From NCBI GenBank assembly GCA_021907015.1, contig CP091064.1, positions 3,658,001 through 3,722,000 of the forward strand: DNA of 64,000 bases, in the 5' to 3' direction. The DNA comes from Pectobacterium sp. PL152. GTDB lineage: Bacteria > Pseudomonadota > Gammaproteobacteria > Enterobacterales > Enterobacteriaceae. Under the pieces are notes generated by a model. That model saw only the letters and a list, made by a program, of their open reading frames with translations, was not told the DNA's origin and did no database searches. Below, piece by piece: positions 63,186 to 64,000 of this stretch. A program made the position numbers and the translations under genes. Each line of letters begins with the position of its first letter. The stretch's first letter is position 1.

Positions 63186-64000
63186 ATGGCCGAACCACGT
63201 TTTGTTCACCTGCGTGTTCACAGTGACTATTCCATGATCGATGGGCTGGCTAAAGTCGGTCCGCTGGTAAAAAAGGCGGCGGCACTTGGCATGCCAGCGC
63301 TGGCGATTACCGATTTCACCAACCTGTGTGGGCTGGTTAAGTTCTATGGCGGCGCGCATGGCGCAGGCATCAAGCCGATTATCGGCGCAGACTTCTGTGT
63401 CGAAAGCGACGAATTAGGGGATGAACTCGCGCATCTCACTGTCCTCGCTATGAATAATGAAGGCTACCAGAATCTCACGCTGCTGATTTCTCAGGCTTAT
63501 CAGCGGGGTTATGGTGCTGCCGGGCCGACAATTGACCGAGATTGGCTGATTGAGCATCGTGAAGGACTGATTTTACTGTCTGGCGGTCGTCGGGGTGATG
63601 TCGGCCAGTTTTTGCTACGCGGTAACCAGACGCAGGCCGAGCAGTGTCTGGCGTTTTATCAGGAACACTTCCCCCAGCGTTACTATCTGGAACTTATCCG
63701 CACGTCACGCCCCGACGAAGAAAGTTATTTGCACGCTGCCGTCGAGTTGGCAACGAAGCACGGGTTGCCTGTGGTGGCGACCAACGAAGTGTGTTTTATC
63801 AGCACTGATGATTTTGACGCTCACGAAATCCGCGTGGCTATCCACGATGGCTACACGCTTGATGACCCTAAACGCCCACGTAATTACAGCCCGCAGCAGT
63901 ACATGCGTTCCGAAGAGGAAATGTGCGAGCTCTTTGCGGATATCCCCGAAGCACTGGCGAACAGCGTTGAAATTGCCAAGCGTTGTAACGTAACGATTCG
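63186..64000 (+). CDS. dnaE: DNA polymerase III alpha subunit, N-terminal part
   Basis: DnaE is the replicative polymerase catalytic subunit. Only the first 271 codons are in the window; the gene runs off the right edge. The N-terminal PHP domain is evident ([57 protein letters not shown]). The ATG at 63186 matches the E. coli start. The visible part is intact. Confidence 0.97.
   Translation, partial: MAEPRFVHLRVHSDYSMIDGLAKVGPLVKKAAALGMPALAITDFTNLCGLVKFYGGAHGAGIKPIIGADFCVESDELGDELAHLTVLAMNNEGYQNLTLLISQAYQRGYGAAGPTIDRDWLIEHREGLILLSGGRRGDVGQFLLRGNQTQAEQCLAFYQEHFPQRYYLELIRTSRPDEESYLHAAVELATKHGLPVVATNEVCFISTDDFDAHEIRVAIHDGYTLDDPKRPRNYSPQQYMRSEEEMCELFADIPEALANSVEIAKRCNVTI

Overview
The window is chromosomal DNA from a plant-associated enterobacterium, most probably Pectobacterium (soft-rot Pectobacteriaceae). 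The evidence is near-identity of housekeeping proteins to the E. coli families, E. coli-like gene order (recC-ptrA-recB-recD-argA-amiC-metZWV-mltA; tcdA-csdE-csdA-ygdI-gcvB-gcvA-ygdD-rlmM; xni-ppnN-queF-syd; yqcC-truC-yqcA; yaeH-dapD-glnD-map-rpsB-tsf-pyrH-frr-dxr-uppS-cdsA-rseP-bamA-skp-lpxD-fabZ-lpxA-lpxB-rnhB-dnaE), a GGA-rich CsrB/RsmB-type RNA next to syd, and an ERIC repeat. The species is inferred and not proven.

Layout. 1-8800: end of recC, ptrA, recB and recD, the RecBCD nuclease locus, with 4-base overlaps at ptrA/recB and recB/recD. 8844-11384: a LacI-type regulator divergent from an L-talarate/galactarate dehydratase, with two related palindromic operator candidates between them. 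11448-14471: argA with tandem ARG boxes, an ERIC element carrying an internal insertion, and amiC. 14617-14970: three initiator tRNA genes with a promoter and terminator. 15242-16372: mltA. 16468-27505: an accessory block between mltA and tcdA. Its leftward genes encode a peptide-type ABC importer (binding protein, two permeases, one double ATPase), an M20 amidohydrolase, a TetR regulator and a DapA/NanA-family lyase. Divergent from them is a BisC-type molybdopterin S-oxide reductase, with a perfect palindrome in the shared promoter region. 27574-37643: the conserved tcdA-csd-gcvB-gcvA-rlmM and xni-ppnN-queF-syd blocks. About 37840-38316: rsmB (csrB) preceded by two GacA/UvrY-type boxes. 38518-40903: an exported amidohydrolase and a MarR regulator inserted between rsmB and yqcC. 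40995-42631: yqcC, truC, yqcA. 42708-64000: the block that lies near minute 4 in E. coli (yaeH through the start of dnaE), covering lysine biosynthesis, nitrogen signalling, translation factors, isoprenoid, phospholipid and outer-membrane biogenesis.

Data quality matters for reading this window. About 22 genes between 1 and 46.7 kb are broken by single-base indels, nearly all the loss of one base from a homopolymer, and several are in genes that are normally intact and important (recB, recD, ptrA, csdA, glnD). They look like sequencing errors rather than gene decay. From glnD's start (46.7 kb) to the end I see none. Coordinates for these genes span the reconstructed gene, and the affected spot is given in each entry.

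I see no rRNA, prophage, transposase gene or CRISPR array. The best candidate for an undescribed system is the ABC importer/amidohydrolase/lyase/molybdoenzyme block at 16.5-27.5 kb. Its gene content suggests uptake and breakdown of an N-acylated or peptide-like, possibly S-oxidised, plant compound, but the substrate is unknown.
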